Of a DNA stretch of 64,000 nucleotides, positions 1-9,835 are shown one piece after another. Both the position numbers and the translations under genes were made by a program. The notes under the pieces were generated by a model. That model was not told where the DNA came from. It was given only the letters and a program-made list of their open reading frames with translations, and searched no databases. This stretch comes from Kwoniella bestiolae CBS 10118 (lineage: Eukaryota; Basidiomycota; Tremellomycetes; Tremellales; Cryptococcaceae): the NCBI RefSeq assembly GCF_000512585.2, contig NC_089246.1:1426001-1490000 (forward strand), in the 5' to 3' direction. Within the stretch, counting starts at the first letter, position 1. Each line of letters begins with the position of its first letter.

Positions 1-1636
1 AGCGGTCTGATCTAATGGTTTACCTTCTCTAGCTGCCTTCTTGACCAATTGAGCGAATCCAGTATCATCCCTTTCCACACCGAGTTCTGCGAACGAGCTA
101 CGATCAGCTAAACGTGTTATACGCTTTGATCTGGCAGCTCACCTATGAGTTTAGCAAAAGCCATTGAAAAGTCTTTGAAGAAGAGATCTTGATCTGCGGC
201 GTACTTCTCTACCCATGGTTTGAATTTGGGGTCTTGGACCAGTGCCATCTATGGGATGGTCAGCTAGCTCTCGGAGTATGAAAGAGGGGAGTAGCTCACA
301 TCGGTGGGCAACATCATCAACTTTGTACCAGCTACGGTAGCTTCATATCTGTCGAAAAAGTCAGCTGCTGCTCGACGTGCCGAGTTTGTGGACTTTGAAG
401 TAGCTCACTGGAAAGGTCCATCCCATTTTCTAGGCTTCCATATATCTCTCAATAATAGCTTGTAATACTGATTTGAGAATCGAATGGGGTTGACCACCCA
501 TTGCCTGATAATCCTGGTCAGCTGATTACGAGGAGGAATCAATGACGGAGCAGCTCACCCCTCAAATCCACTCCGATCCTCATGACATCGTCCTATACAC
601 CATTTATAAGCCCGGGATACTCGTGAAAATAACGTCGATGAGCTCACCTAAAGCATGTGCTCCTGACAGAGCTACTATCTCCCGATCTGAGAACCCCATC
701 CTACCGAATACTTCTCTAATGTGATCGGCACCTAAAGCACCATCGGGTAGTCTAAGGAAGACAGCATATTGTGGTCAGCTAGTCCAGCATATTTCCAGTC
801 CCGATCTAGCTCACCTCTCACTTATATCACCTCGATGTTCCGCAGCAGCCTCAGCAGTTGAGTAATCCGTCCTTCCCGGTTCCCAAGGGATCTTGGGTCC
901 TCCCATAGCTTCTATAGCTGTTATACCGGCGAGTGCTAAGGTCGTGAGGGAATCAGCTGTGGTTCTCCCGCTAGCATACAAAAAGAGGATGAGAAGTAGA
1001 GAGAGGCTATAGTGGAAAGCGAATATGTTGGCCTCACTCCATAAATCCGAATGTGATAACCAAGGATTAGCAGCTTGGATAGGTAGACAGAACGATATAG
1101 CGTGATGCAGCCCTGCATTTGCTGGATCGACCGACTGTTTGAATTGCGATGATCAGCTATCAAATCGTCAAACTAATTTGCATTTTGAGAGATCTCTTAG
1201 CTTACCTCTGGTGGGAATCTCATTCCAGCCCTGTAACTCTCTCGTTAGCTATCATCTTACAGCAATGAGACTATACAGCTAGCTCACCCGTTCGATCCTC
1301 CTGTGTGCTACATCAAGAGGACATGTCAGTGTATTCACAATCTTCATGAAAATGACGAAAAGCTTCTCACCTCGACCAAGCTGAAATTACCTGACGCGTG
1401 CCATGCCAACCTATCTTGTCATCAGCACCTTCCCGTACCGAAAGAATAGGCAAGGAGGAGGACCCACCGCACTAGTACTGGCCCCGCTGATCCATCATCA
1501 TACCCTGGTTGCTTCATGATTCCTCTTATCTGCTCTCGAATACCTATCAACAAGAAGAGTTTCGCCATTAGTGCTATAGAAGAGCGAGAGGATCAAAACA
1601 CGTACCATCGTAATCTCCTTCTTTGACTGCTGACAT
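1..1636 (-). CDS. CCP2: Cytochrome c peroxidase-like haem peroxidase (CCP2 type), 3' end beyond window
   Basis: Haem peroxidase that would reduce hydrogen peroxide with a one-electron donor. The reconstructed N-terminus begins MSAVKEGDYD and has no presequence, so I infer the cytosolic CCP2-type form rather than mitochondrial CCP1. Visible motifs in order are YDDGSAGPVLVRLAWHASG (distal Arg, Trp and His), HTGGSNGAGMRFPPE, DPANAGL, IEAMGGPKIPWEPGR, FGRMGFSDREIVALSGAH (proximal His) and KYAADQDLFFKDFSMAFAKL near the C-terminus. The gene is cut into many small exons: exon 1 is 1606-1636, exon 2 is 1468-1543, and a 20-nt exon at 1288-1307 encodes HTGGSNG. The start is the first ATG before this exon chain. 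The end lies left of position 1. Divergent from UBC13. Family assignment is confident; cytosolic location is inferred from the missing presequence. Confidence 0.9.
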
Positions 1637-2448
1637 GACGGAATGTGAGTATTGATTGATCTTGTCTATGACTATGCGTCGGTATTGTGCGAGTGCTAAG
1701 AGGCTAGAGTGATCTATCTCCTCAGGAAGTGATGCAGATGACAGATGAAGAACAGGAAGAAGAAGGTAGATGTGATCGATCAACTTTCAACTCAATCGTC
1801 CAATTCCATTCAGTCTATTTGGACATTTTCATCCTCATCCGGTTATTCATAAGGGTGAATTGTAACCGGACTAATGACCAATCGATGGTTCCAGGTAGCA
1901 ATAGCCACGCACTGTAGGTGATGAGCATGTTTACATTTCATTGGCAATGACTCGAAAATCTCGCTCCTTTTCCTCGATACTTGAGGTAGTTGACGAAAAA
2001 CATAGCACAGAAGAGCGTGAGTCTGCGTATAGGATGACTAGTCGTACACAACAGTGTCATCTCAACTTGATGGCTCGTGCGCATACATCACCATCAATAA
2101 CAATAGGACAAACACCGGTTACATAGCCGAGTTCACTCTGAATATTTGCGAGATGGATTTATTGTAATTTATCCCATCCCACGTCGCTCACCCGCTCAAC
2201 CTGCTGCTCATCTCAACGTCATGATGTTGTGAATGAGTTGAGTTGATCCTCTCTCACCTACTCTTGCTTATGCTTATCCATCCTTGACATTACACTTAAC
2301 AACGAAGAGCGTGAGATCTCTAACATCACTGTGAGTCTGTTTATAGAACAAAAAGTGAATGCGAGACGAGAGCTCTGACTCGTATATTGGCTTGACTCAC
2401 AGATCACCCCCACGATCACTTGTAATTCAGAAGAGTAAGAGCAGGAAG
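1637..2448. other. Divergent intergenic region between CCP2 and UBC13
   Basis: About 0.8 kb that should hold both promoters. I see no convincing gene, repeat or recognisable regulatory site in it. Short open frames here lack codon bias or homology and are treated as noise. Confidence 0.5.
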
Positions 2449-3516
2449 ATGTCTGGTTTACCTAAACGTATTTTAAAGGTGAGTGACAATTCATCAACGT
2501 ATGCTCAAGATATCAATCATACTGAACAAAGAATGACAACTGCTACTCATCCTCCCCACCCTATCTGAATCAACCCCATGCACCATCATGATCGGTCGAC
2601 AACACTAAACAGGAGACAGAACGTCTCATGGCCGACTCACCACCCGGTATATCAGCAGCACCCAAAGATGATAATCTGAGGCATTTCGACGTGACAGTAG
2701 CTGGACCGGAATCGTCGCCATATGAGGGTGAGCGTCTGTCTCTCTTTCCGGCCACTTCAGAAGTTGGTTTTGCTGACCAATCCATAATCCTTCCTTCCTC
2801 CACACCAACGATAAATCCGAATCGTACCTCTACCCGCAATCATGCGTCATTAACCGCTCTCCCAACTATGTCTATCGCACATGTACAGGAGGTGTATTCA
2901 AGCTCGAGCTGTTCTTACCTGAAGAATACCCTATGAACCCACCAAAGGTCAGATTCTTGACTAAGATCTAGTGAGTGTCTCGATTTCTATAGATGCACTA
3001 TCTTTAGTATGGGATATAGTAAGGTTCACGTTCACCAGCTGATGTACATTGTGTGGCTCCTATTTAGTCACCCAAATATTGGTATGTCCACTCTCTACTC
3101 CGTATCCCTCCCTGCATCCATCGTGCTGAATACAGCTAATCATTGATGTGCCAATAGACAAACTCGGTAGAATCTGTCTGGATATCCTCAAAGACAAATG
3201 GTCACCCGCTTTACAGATCCGAACTGTGCTGTGAGTATCTCTGAAATCACGCTCTCCATCAGATACGAGTTGGGTCTTACCAATTCTGCCACCCACCCAC
3301 CCACGTGATCCGTCTGCCCTCTCGCGTACCTTGATATTATTGCTAGAACATATGCTGACGATGAATCCATGACCTCATAGCCTCTCCATCCAAGCCCTTC
3401 TCGGTGCTCCCAACCCTGACGACCCCCTCGCCAACGACGTAGCGCAGAACTGGAAAGAGAATCAAAGTGCTGCCATCGCCCAAGCTAGAGAATGGACCAG
3501 GCAATATGCTCAATAG
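2449..3516 (+). CDS. UBC13: Ubiquitin-conjugating enzyme E2 Ubc13
   Basis: E2 enzyme that, with an Mms2-type partner, builds K63-linked ubiquitin chains in post-replication DNA repair. Six exons (2449-2478, 2613-2727, 2889-2970, 3068-3081, 3158-3230, 3381-3516) join to 149 residues, the usual family length. The product starts [20 protein letters not shown] and contains [14 protein letters not shown] and the active-site segment [18 protein letters not shown], with the catalytic cysteine in GRICL. It ends in REWTRQYAQ. Exon 4 is only 14 nt and supplies part of the HPN motif. The start is fixed by family alignment, because downstream methionines would lose the N-terminal helix. The UBC13 assignment is strong, since the N-terminus matches this subfamily better than Ubc4/5. 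Confidence 0.96.
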
Positions 3517-3987
3517 GTGCCGAGGACGATCAGACATTCCTAGTCCTAGTGATATACCATGTTTGAGTACGTAGGATGGATGTAGAGGTTTTAGTAGCTT
3601 AGATTTTAGTATCTTCGGATGATCAGATAGATAAGAACGTTTTGTCTATCGTGTATATACCCTTTGTTTTCTTGTGATGTAGTGATATTCCATACTTTGA
3701 TCAGATCATTATTGGTCTCTGTCGATTGATGGTCCTATTCAGACCGCAAAGATTGATCACGGCAATACTATCAGTCTCATCGAGGCAATACTGACAAGAT
3801 GGTACCCTCAGAGGCAAGTCAGGAGCGTAGCAAGTGATACATCTGGGTATCTGCTTACATCGGTGGTCTTGTAAGACACAATGCATGTACGAGTCTCTTC
3901 GATGATGATCTAGAAGTTATGAATGATGATATGTGATGCTCCGCTCCTGAGCTATGCAAGTCTTCATCGATCGGGAAGAGGATCGGA
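3517..3987. other. Convergent 3' region of UBC13 and the SDH assembly factor
   Basis: About 470 nt between two converging genes, expected to hold both 3' UTRs. It is AT-rich around 3590-3720. No gene or structured element is evident. Confidence 0.4.
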
Positions 3988-4554
3988 TTAGAAGTCCTAC
4001 AAGAGACATCGGACATCAGCTCGACACTTATACTGATTCCTCAGTTGAGAGAAGGAGGTGGATAGTGGAAGACAGATGATAGAGGATAGAGGATAGAAGA
4101 TAGAAGATAGAGGATAGAGGATAGAAGATAGAGGATAGAAGATAGAGGGAAAACAACTCACAGTAACCCTCCCCGCATAACTCCAATCCTGATCCCCAGC
4201 CTTGAACGGATCCACCTTAGGTCCCCCCCTCTCCCCCGTCTTGGGATTAACGTCCCCCTCGAACTCTGGTCTTGGTCCCCTCCTTATATCCCTATGTAGA
4301 TCATCTGAAGCTTTAATCCCCTTGGAGGGATCATCGACTATATCGGGAGATGCGCCGATTGATTCGTTGGCTTTGAGGAGGGCATCGAACTCTGCTTGGT
4401 CGGATGGTGGGAGGGGAGGTGGGCCGGGGCGGGAGAATGAGGGGGCTTTTTTGGATAGGAGGGAGGAGGTGGTGGATAGGGATCGGACAGGTATAGGCGA
4501 AGAGAAGAAGGCTCGGGATGAGGTGGGAAGGCAGGATCGGAGGAGGGATGTCAT
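3988..4554 (-). CDS. SDH8: Succinate dehydrogenase assembly factor 4 (Sdh8/SDHAF4 family)
   Basis: Small mitochondrial matrix chaperone that binds flavinylated Sdh1 during complex II assembly. Two exons (4554-4162 and 3996-3988) give 133 residues. The N-terminus MTSLLRSCLPTSSRAFFSS is basic and Ser-rich, fitting a mitochondrial presequence. The C-terminal DUF1674 signature is present: NPKTGERGGPKVDPFKAGDQ, then DWSYAGRVTDF. The second coding exon is only 9 nt and supplies Asp-Phe-stop, restoring the invariant DF terminus. Without it the reading frame would run into intron sequence. The intron carries a 7-bp tandem repeat. The start at 4554 is the first ATG; no in-frame ATG precedes it. Confidence 0.9.
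4076..4148. repeat. 7-bp minisatellite (GATAGAR)n in the SDHAF4 intron
   Basis: About ten head-to-tail copies of GATAGAG/GATAGAA (plus strand) lie inside the single intron of the SDH assembly factor, next to its donor site. Confidence 0.9.
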
Positions 4555-5072
4555 TTTGAATGTGTTGAGTTTGATTCGCTTTGTAATGTGGTTGTTGGAC
4601 AAGCAAGATTGTGTTTGTGTTTGATATCAAGGTGGTCGATATCAAGATTGTATTGTATGGACATCTCTCTTGAAATAGTTGCTAGTATTATTGGATTGGC
4701 CACCCACTGTGCACTGTGATCGGAGTGAGAACGCGAGTGCGCGGAGATGGAGGTGATCGCCGTGTCTGAAGCAAACTTTAAAGTGAAAATTGAAAATTGA
4801 AAAGTGGGATGGAACGCTCCTCTGATCCATTCATACGTTATCAGTCATACATACTTGGGAAGTAAAGGGTATATATCTTGGGAACCATGCTAGGTATACT
4901 ATGAACATCCTATATCCCTCATTCGAAAGAAAATCACCACCATACGCTACTTATCCCACAAATCTTCAACATCACTCCTTACTCTCCTCATTCACGGCTT
5001 ATTTCGACCCTAGCGGAGATATACGAATCAGTTGACCAGTAACATGCAGATTAAGGGGACAGAACTCACAGA
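4555..5072. other. Intergenic region upstream of the SDH assembly factor
   Basis: About 520 nt holding the promoter of the minus-strand SDH assembly factor and the 3' flank of the next minus-strand gene. I see no coding signal and no clear motif. Confidence 0.4.
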
Positions 5073-5970
5073 TCACAACTCCTCATATGAAGTCCAGCCA
5101 GTTCTCCGAAAAGCGTTGTATATGTTCAATTCGTGTCTATATAATGAAGACACGATCTGAGGGTTGGGCGGTACCTTGAGTGATTCCTTCTCGAGCAGAT
5201 GGGCGAGAGCGTACCACCGGCCGTAGCTAGGCAATTGGCTCTTTGCTCTGTCCGGATTCCACTCTCCCTTCATCGCCACATGCTCTATCCCCTCCAACGT
5301 TACTCCACCTTCAAGATACGCCATTATCTCCTCCCGAACCTGCCTGGCTTGTTGACTCTTGATCTCCTCGAAGCTCTTCGGCACCTTTTCCATCTTCTTC
5401 CTGACCCTTTCTAACTTCGACCCTGCACACGTCTGCACCAGGCAAGCGTTGATTAATTCTCGAGCTCTTTGGGAAGGCCAGACTAGATCATCCGGAGCAG
5501 GAGCAGAAGTAGAGGAGGATGCAGAGGCAGGAAGAGTAGGAGTGGCGGGAGCGAAGGTATCGGCGGACCGCCGAGCTCGGGTCGCAGGTGCTGGTGTGGA
5601 CGGAGGCGCTGAGAGGCGGATGATGGTGGATGGAGGGCGAGGTGGAGCAGACAAAAGAGCTGGGACACGACTCGGGTTCCTCATCCGGGAGTGATGGATC
5701 GAGATCAGGATAGTTGAAGTCGGGTCCTTGTCCGAGGTCTGGTAGTGGAGGAGATGGAGTGCGTAGCGGAGAAGGGGGAAAAATGAAGGGAATTTTTTCC
5801 CTAGTCGTTGAAGGTGGAAGAGGAGCCGGCGGGGCCGATTGGGAGATGGATATCTTGGAGAGGGACGATTGAAGACCGGCAATGTCTCGGTTGTGGTCTT
5901 CATTGTCGACCTTGGTCTTCAGAGAAGCTTCGAGATCACCAATCCTCTTCTCGCCGTTGGGCATCGCCAT
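5073..5970 (-). CDS. Unrecognised protein with an N-terminal helical segment; internal frame change unresolved
   Basis: I do not recognise this gene. It starts MAMPNGEKRIGDLEASLK at 5970, directly after a probable 5'UTR intron whose donor is near 6062. The first ~50 residues are charged and helix-prone (KVDNEDHNRDIAGLQSSLSK) and are followed by Pro/Ser-rich sequence. The downstream half is clearly protein-like in a different frame, with WPSQRARELINACLVQT, SFEEIKSQQARQVREEIMA and YLEGGVTLEGIEHVAMKGEW. The two halves must be joined somewhere between about 5480 and 5700, but no standard GT-AG intron of the right phase is visible. The C-terminus is also uncertain: either read through to the stop at 5073, or a very short intron after ESLK giving an end near RFSENWLDFI. 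It could be intact with an unusual intron, or frameshifted. Confidence 0.6.
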
Positions 5971-6333
5971 CTTCGATCCTTGACCTGCGCTATAGGACGA
6001 TTAACGGACGGCATCAGCACGGTGACACACAACCATGCAAAGTGGACGCTGAGGTCAGCTCACCTCTATTAGTGTTGAACCCTCTCGCATAGATAGGGTA
6101 TTGGTTCGGTCAGGTGCTGAATACCGTTGGTAGGTAGGTGAATTTGAGTAAGAGTGCTTTGAAGAAAAGAGAAGGAAGAGAACAAATACGAACAGGAAAA
6201 GAATCGCTCTATATATCCAAGGAGAATGTCAAAGTGGGACGATACAGTAGATACAGTAATATATCAGGGACAAAAGAAGCAAGCAATCGTTTGATGGGAC
6301 GGAATGATCGACATTGAATCACATACTGTACTA

Positions 6334-6386
6334 GCTCAAAGGACCCCTGGCTATCGCTTGTGAAGCGATTAACACATCATCCTTTC
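6334..6386. repeat. Hairpin repeat copy 1 (CAAAGGA...TCCTTT)
   Basis: Outer arms are GCTCAAAGGA on the left and TCCTTT on the right. Inside is a perfect small hairpin, ATCGCTT-GTG-AAGCGAT. Four other copies at 6659, 7611, 8761 and 11136 share the outer core and part of the inner TCGCTT motif. Confidence 0.7.
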
Positions 6387-6658
6387 AGAGGTCCTTCTTG
6401 CGAGAAGCAACTTAAGGTGATCAGATCTCTGACCTACGCTGACGACGAACAAAGTACTACAGTACAGTACTCACCATCAAAGATGACAGTTCGACAACGT
6501 GCACAGATCCCCCTGGAACGAGACATCCTATAGATATGTATACATCACATCATGTTGATTGGCACCGATTGAGGGGATCTGAAAGATCTGGGTCAATCAC
6601 ACACTTTGATTGTGGGTTGCAATGATCTTGCTGCAGATCCAGGTACCGACTTAGCTTA

Positions 6659-6717
6659 GCTCAAAGGCCGCTCGCTTCGCTTGAACCCGACTATCTGATG
6701 GTATACACATCCTTTGA
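6659..6717. repeat. Hairpin repeat copy 2
   Basis: Begins GCTCAAAGG, carries CTCGCTTCGCTTG internally and ends ACATCCTTTGA. It lies about 345 nt upstream of the small-protein gene at 7062. Confidence 0.65.
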
Positions 6718-7061
6718 CTGCCAGCATACAACATACCCTACACACCTTGTCCACACAAGGCGAATCGGACATGATGGCCTTCAGGAGAAAGCTTTGGCTC
6801 GACGAAGGCGCAAGTTCTAGACTGAGCTTTTGAGATACAGGAGATCTCACTCTGAGCAGCGAAGAAGGCCATGGAAAAGGGAGTGATCCCCATCCTTCCT
6901 AAATTCAAATTCACTGGCAGCATGTCGCATCCCCTTTCGAGGGCATCTCAAACGTGTACTTAAACAATGATGATTCTGCTGTTCAAGTCATTCAGGTCTT
7001 GCCACCACATACTGTATCTGAGGCTCATCACTCATCAATCCGTTGATCAATACCTACCATC

Positions 7062-7496
7062 ATGCCGGACAACGAGCCAACCAACAACAGTGATATTTCT
7101 CATGCTGACACTAAAACTATCAAACTCAAAGTCGACTCGTCAGAGACTGATCCATCTTCCGCATCGCAAAACTCTGAGATACCAACCAAGGTTGCTGCCA
7201 TACCCGAAAATGCAACAGAATTGGGATCTGAATTTGAATCACTATTGGAGTGTTCAGGCCCAGATGACTGGCCACCCGGTTCGAAAGGTGCAACGCTGCA
7301 AGCAGCATATTGGAATGCAGTAAGATCTGGAGACGCTACGACGAGGAGAAAAGCTGCTGAGGATTATCTGGCATTCGTGCAATCTCAAGAAGATGAAGCT
7401 GAGAGAAAGGCGAAAGTTGAAAGTACCCCACCTCAACGGGATGATCAATCTCGACCTCCGAGAGTACTCACTTGGCGTGTCTTGCAGATTAGGTGA
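7062..7496 (+). CDS. Small polar unrecognised protein, cluster gene A
   Basis: A 144-residue open frame starting MPDNEPTNNSDISHADTK. It has no signal peptide or membrane segment, is rich in Ser, Thr, Asp and Glu at both ends, and has a short helix-prone middle, LQAAYWNAVRSGDATTRRKA followed by AEDYLAFVQSQEDEAERKAK. The start resembles those of the genes at 11971 (MSDNEQMTNDSKGN) and 13252 (MPKGKETNDTSF). The middle shares an AA..x..SGD....R/T.A pattern with them, so I infer a diverged family. The 3' end is uncertain: an intron with acceptor ttgcag near 7490 could change the tail. No function can be proposed from sequence. Confidence 0.65.
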   Translation: MPDNEPTNNSDISHADTKTIKLKVDSSETDPSSASQNSEIPTKVAAIPENATELGSEFESLLECSGPDDWPPGSKGATLQAAYWNAVRSGDATTRRKAAEDYLAFVQSQEDEAERKAKVESTPPQRDDQSRPPRVLTWRVLQIR

Positions 7497-7871
7497 TAGC
7501 GATGTACGTGCTGTAGATAGCGATCAGGTCGAGTATGAGATGTGTGTTCAGTATGTTACACGATGATCGTCATGTAACACACATTGTGCTAGCGTGAGAT
7601 TCACCTGACAAGCCCAAAGGATCCTCTCTTTTTCTATCCTCGGCTCGCTAGGTGAAGCGAGTAGGAAGTCAGACATCCTTTGAGGGTCTTCCCTGTGTTC
7701 GCACAGCATTGAGAGATGACTGTGCGATGACGATGATGAAAATATCTCAAAGGATGTCCTAAAGCGAGACAAAAGGTACATGTAGAGGTGATCATCAAAT
7801 TTGACTATAATTGGCTGTCTGTGCCTTGATTAGCTCAACAACGACCATAATATATAGATTCATCATTAATA
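7497..7871. other. Intergenic region between cluster genes A and B
   Basis: About 375 nt. Apart from hairpin repeat copy 3 and its partial echo, it holds only an AT-rich stretch with a TATA-like atatataga near 7850, about 20 nt before the gene B start. Confidence 0.4.
7611..7688. repeat. Hairpin repeat copy 3
   Basis: Begins AGCCCAAAGGATCCTC and ends ACATCCTTTGAGGGTC, with an inner hairpin CTCGCT-aggtga-AGCGAG. A partial extra copy (CTCAAAGGATGTCCT, then AAGCGAG) follows at about 7746-7768. This is the longest copy and lies between cluster genes A and B. Confidence 0.75.
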
Positions 7872-8622
7872 ATGGCAAATCAGCGACAGTCAAACATCGA
7901 ATGGAGAAATGGGCAATTGGTCCACGCTAATCCAGATGAGTATGATGATGATGACGATGACGGCACTTCAACAGTGAAGGGAGATGACAGTGATAATGAT
8001 GGATCGACAGTGATTGATGGTAACTTGACTGATCTCTCGCTTTTAAGTTAGTCGAAATTATCAGCTGACTTTGGATTAATGACCAGGAGCAACGGATCGA
8101 TCGAATACCATCCAAGCTATAACATCTGCAATGAACTCCGATGCAGATCACGCGGTTCAGGTTTTGTACATGCTCAGCAGGGCATCGCAAATGGATGGAA
8201 ATGAAAGCGTCTCCGCGGACATAGCTCAATTTACCAATGCCATCAACGCTTACAACAACTCACGACATTGTGCTGATCCACATTCTCAAAAAGTCCTAGA
8301 TACGGCATTGAACTTCTTGAAAGTGAAATCTAGGATTGATGCCAAGTACAATATTGATCATCCTGCATTTGTAGCTCAGATCAAGCGAGAGATCGCAGAT
8401 CCCTCTCTTGTATTACACGAGCGTGCTATTACCTACTCGGAAGAGGTGGGCGCGGATACATCTCGTGATGACCCACCAGAGCTTGCCCATACCTCTTCCG
8501 AAGAGGTGCGCGCTAATACATCTCATGAGGATCCGTCCCATTCCGAAAGAAGAGGAGGCAGTAGTTCCATCATTAGTAGATTGTGTGATGGATTTTCGCG
8601 AAGATATCATGGTTTTTGGTGA
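7872..8622 (+). CDS. Small acidic unrecognised protein, cluster gene B
   Basis: Two exons (7872-8019 and 8087-8622) give 227 residues. Exon 1 encodes MANQRQSNIEWRNGQLVHAN followed by an Asp-rich run. Exon 2 has a helix-prone core (SAMNSDADHAVQVLYMLSRA, then AQFTNAINAYNNSRH and VLDTALNFLKVKSRID). A 20-residue tandem duplication follows (SEEVGADTSRDDPPE, then SEEVRANTSHEDPSH). The tail is basic and aromatic (SRLCDGFSRRYHGFW). No signal peptide, membrane segment or known domain is visible. It sits in line with genes A and C, each separated by one hairpin repeat. Family membership with A, D and E is possible but not shown by alignment. Confidence 0.75.
8431..8550 (+). repeat. 60-bp tandem duplication inside cluster gene B
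   Basis: The segment starting ACCTACTCGGAAGAGGTG at 8431 recurs as ACCTCTTCCGAAGAGGTG at 8491. The period is exactly 60 bp, so the frame is preserved and 20 residues are duplicated. Confidence 0.8.
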
Positions 8623-9111
8623 AGATCTCGTACTGTCTCAGGTAAATGCATAGCGATTGTATTGGGTCATGTCCCGCTTTCACACGCCGGATACAGTACT
8701 CGTACTACCCTTCCTTTGGCAGACACGAGTTGAGTTGGTGTTGGTCTCGATTCGGGTCCAAGCTCAAAGGATCTTCACCTCGCTTGTGTATCATGTAAGA
8801 TATCAGATATCCTTTGGAAAAAAAAAACAAAGAGTACTTCCTGTAGCTCGGGCACTTGCACAGCATGACGCACAACGTATGACAAAGGGGGAGAGTCACC
8901 ACAAAAGATGAGAAGGTAAATGGGCTGCGTGTTGACAATGGATGCCATGGCAGACAGCCTTCATTCGGGGTTTTAGTTACTCCATGATGATGCGAAGGCT
9001 CACGATGGGGAAAAGGCATATATATCTGAGAGATCGGCCAAGGGGGACGACTTTGATTCATACTCATCCACAAAAATCTTGTTCCTGCGAGATAACATAC
9101 ACATAAGCAAT
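8623..9111. other. Intergenic region between cluster genes B and C
   Basis: About 490 nt with hairpin repeat copy 4 at 8761-8816, an A9 run at 8818-8826, and a TATA-like catatatat near 9018 about 90 nt before gene C. No other gene is seen. Confidence 0.4.
8761..8816. repeat. Hairpin repeat copy 4
   Basis: Begins AGCTCAAAGGATCTTC, has CTCGCTTGTG internally and ends ATATCCTTTGG. It lies between cluster genes B and C. Confidence 0.7.
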
Positions 9112-9589
9112 ATGTCAAGCCATCAATCTGCAATCGGATCGCAAATGTCAGGTGAGTCTCATAAACTCACGTACAGTAGATCACATCACCTGCTTTGCGT
9201 CATAGATTGAGCTGACTCTGGTTTTAGCTGAAGCTGAAGAACGGCTTGCTGCCCGTGAAGCCGAGATGCTCAAGACTCACAATACCCACGCGATGCTCAT
9301 ACGTAAGAAGGGAGAGGGTAATCGCCAGGCTAAACGTGACTTGAAGGTTTTTAAACAGAAGCAAGAACTATACAAGATGACCAAATCCTCTTCTGGCTAT
9401 GAAGAAGACACTCGAAACACATTTGTCAGAGGTTTCCTCGACTATAGGGATCTGATGTGTGAGAAATACAGTGGGACCACGAATGACACTAAAGGTAGTA
9501 CGGCGGATTCTTCGAATGCGTCAACACGACATTCGATCAGGGAATGGTTTTTGGGTAGGTTCTCCACAGGGGGTTCCAAGACGGAATGA
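9112..9589 (+). CDS. Small basic helical unrecognised protein, cluster gene C
   Basis: Two exons (9112-9151 and 9228-9589) give 133 residues. The start MSSHQSAIGSQMS is followed by a strongly charged helix (AEAEERLAAREAEMLKTHNT, then RQAKRDLKVFKQKQELYK). After that come FVRGFLDYRDLMCEKYS, a Ser/Thr-rich linker, and a terminal SIREWFLGRFSTGG. A short coiled coil is plausible for the first half. The exon-1 pattern (a Ser/Gln-rich tag of about 13 residues ending in a phase-1 intron) resembles genes D and E. No known domain; no function proposed. Confidence 0.75.
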
Positions 9590-9835
9590 AGGCGGTCTTA
9601 AATTACAATAGCGACGCACAACAGTCCTTTGACTAATATGAAGAAAATTTTGGTAGTTTGTACTGGAAGTGACCACCGATTGTACGTAGATGAATGTTTC
9701 GAATCGGCTACACCCATAATGATATCATGCGTGACAGTTTCGGAAGGGGGGACCTTGAAACACGAATCCTTTTAGACTACTGTAGCTGCGATGCCAGGCA
9801 TCCCTTCCCTATCTTGATCTGCTCTAACTTCTTAT

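Larger units (their letters stand above)
5971..7061. other. Intergenic region carrying two hairpin repeats
   Basis: About 1.1 kb. The left part is the 5' leader and promoter of the minus-strand gene; a TATA-like tatata lies near 6210. The rest has no credible gene but contains the hairpin repeats at 6334-6386 and 6659-6717. Confidence 0.5.

Noticed and set aside
5199..5694. Plus-strand frames over 5.2-5.7 kb
   Set aside because: Antisense shadows of the minus-strand gene; they lack its helix-rich pattern and show Gly/Arg-rich composition typical of antisense of Pro/Ser-coding DNA.
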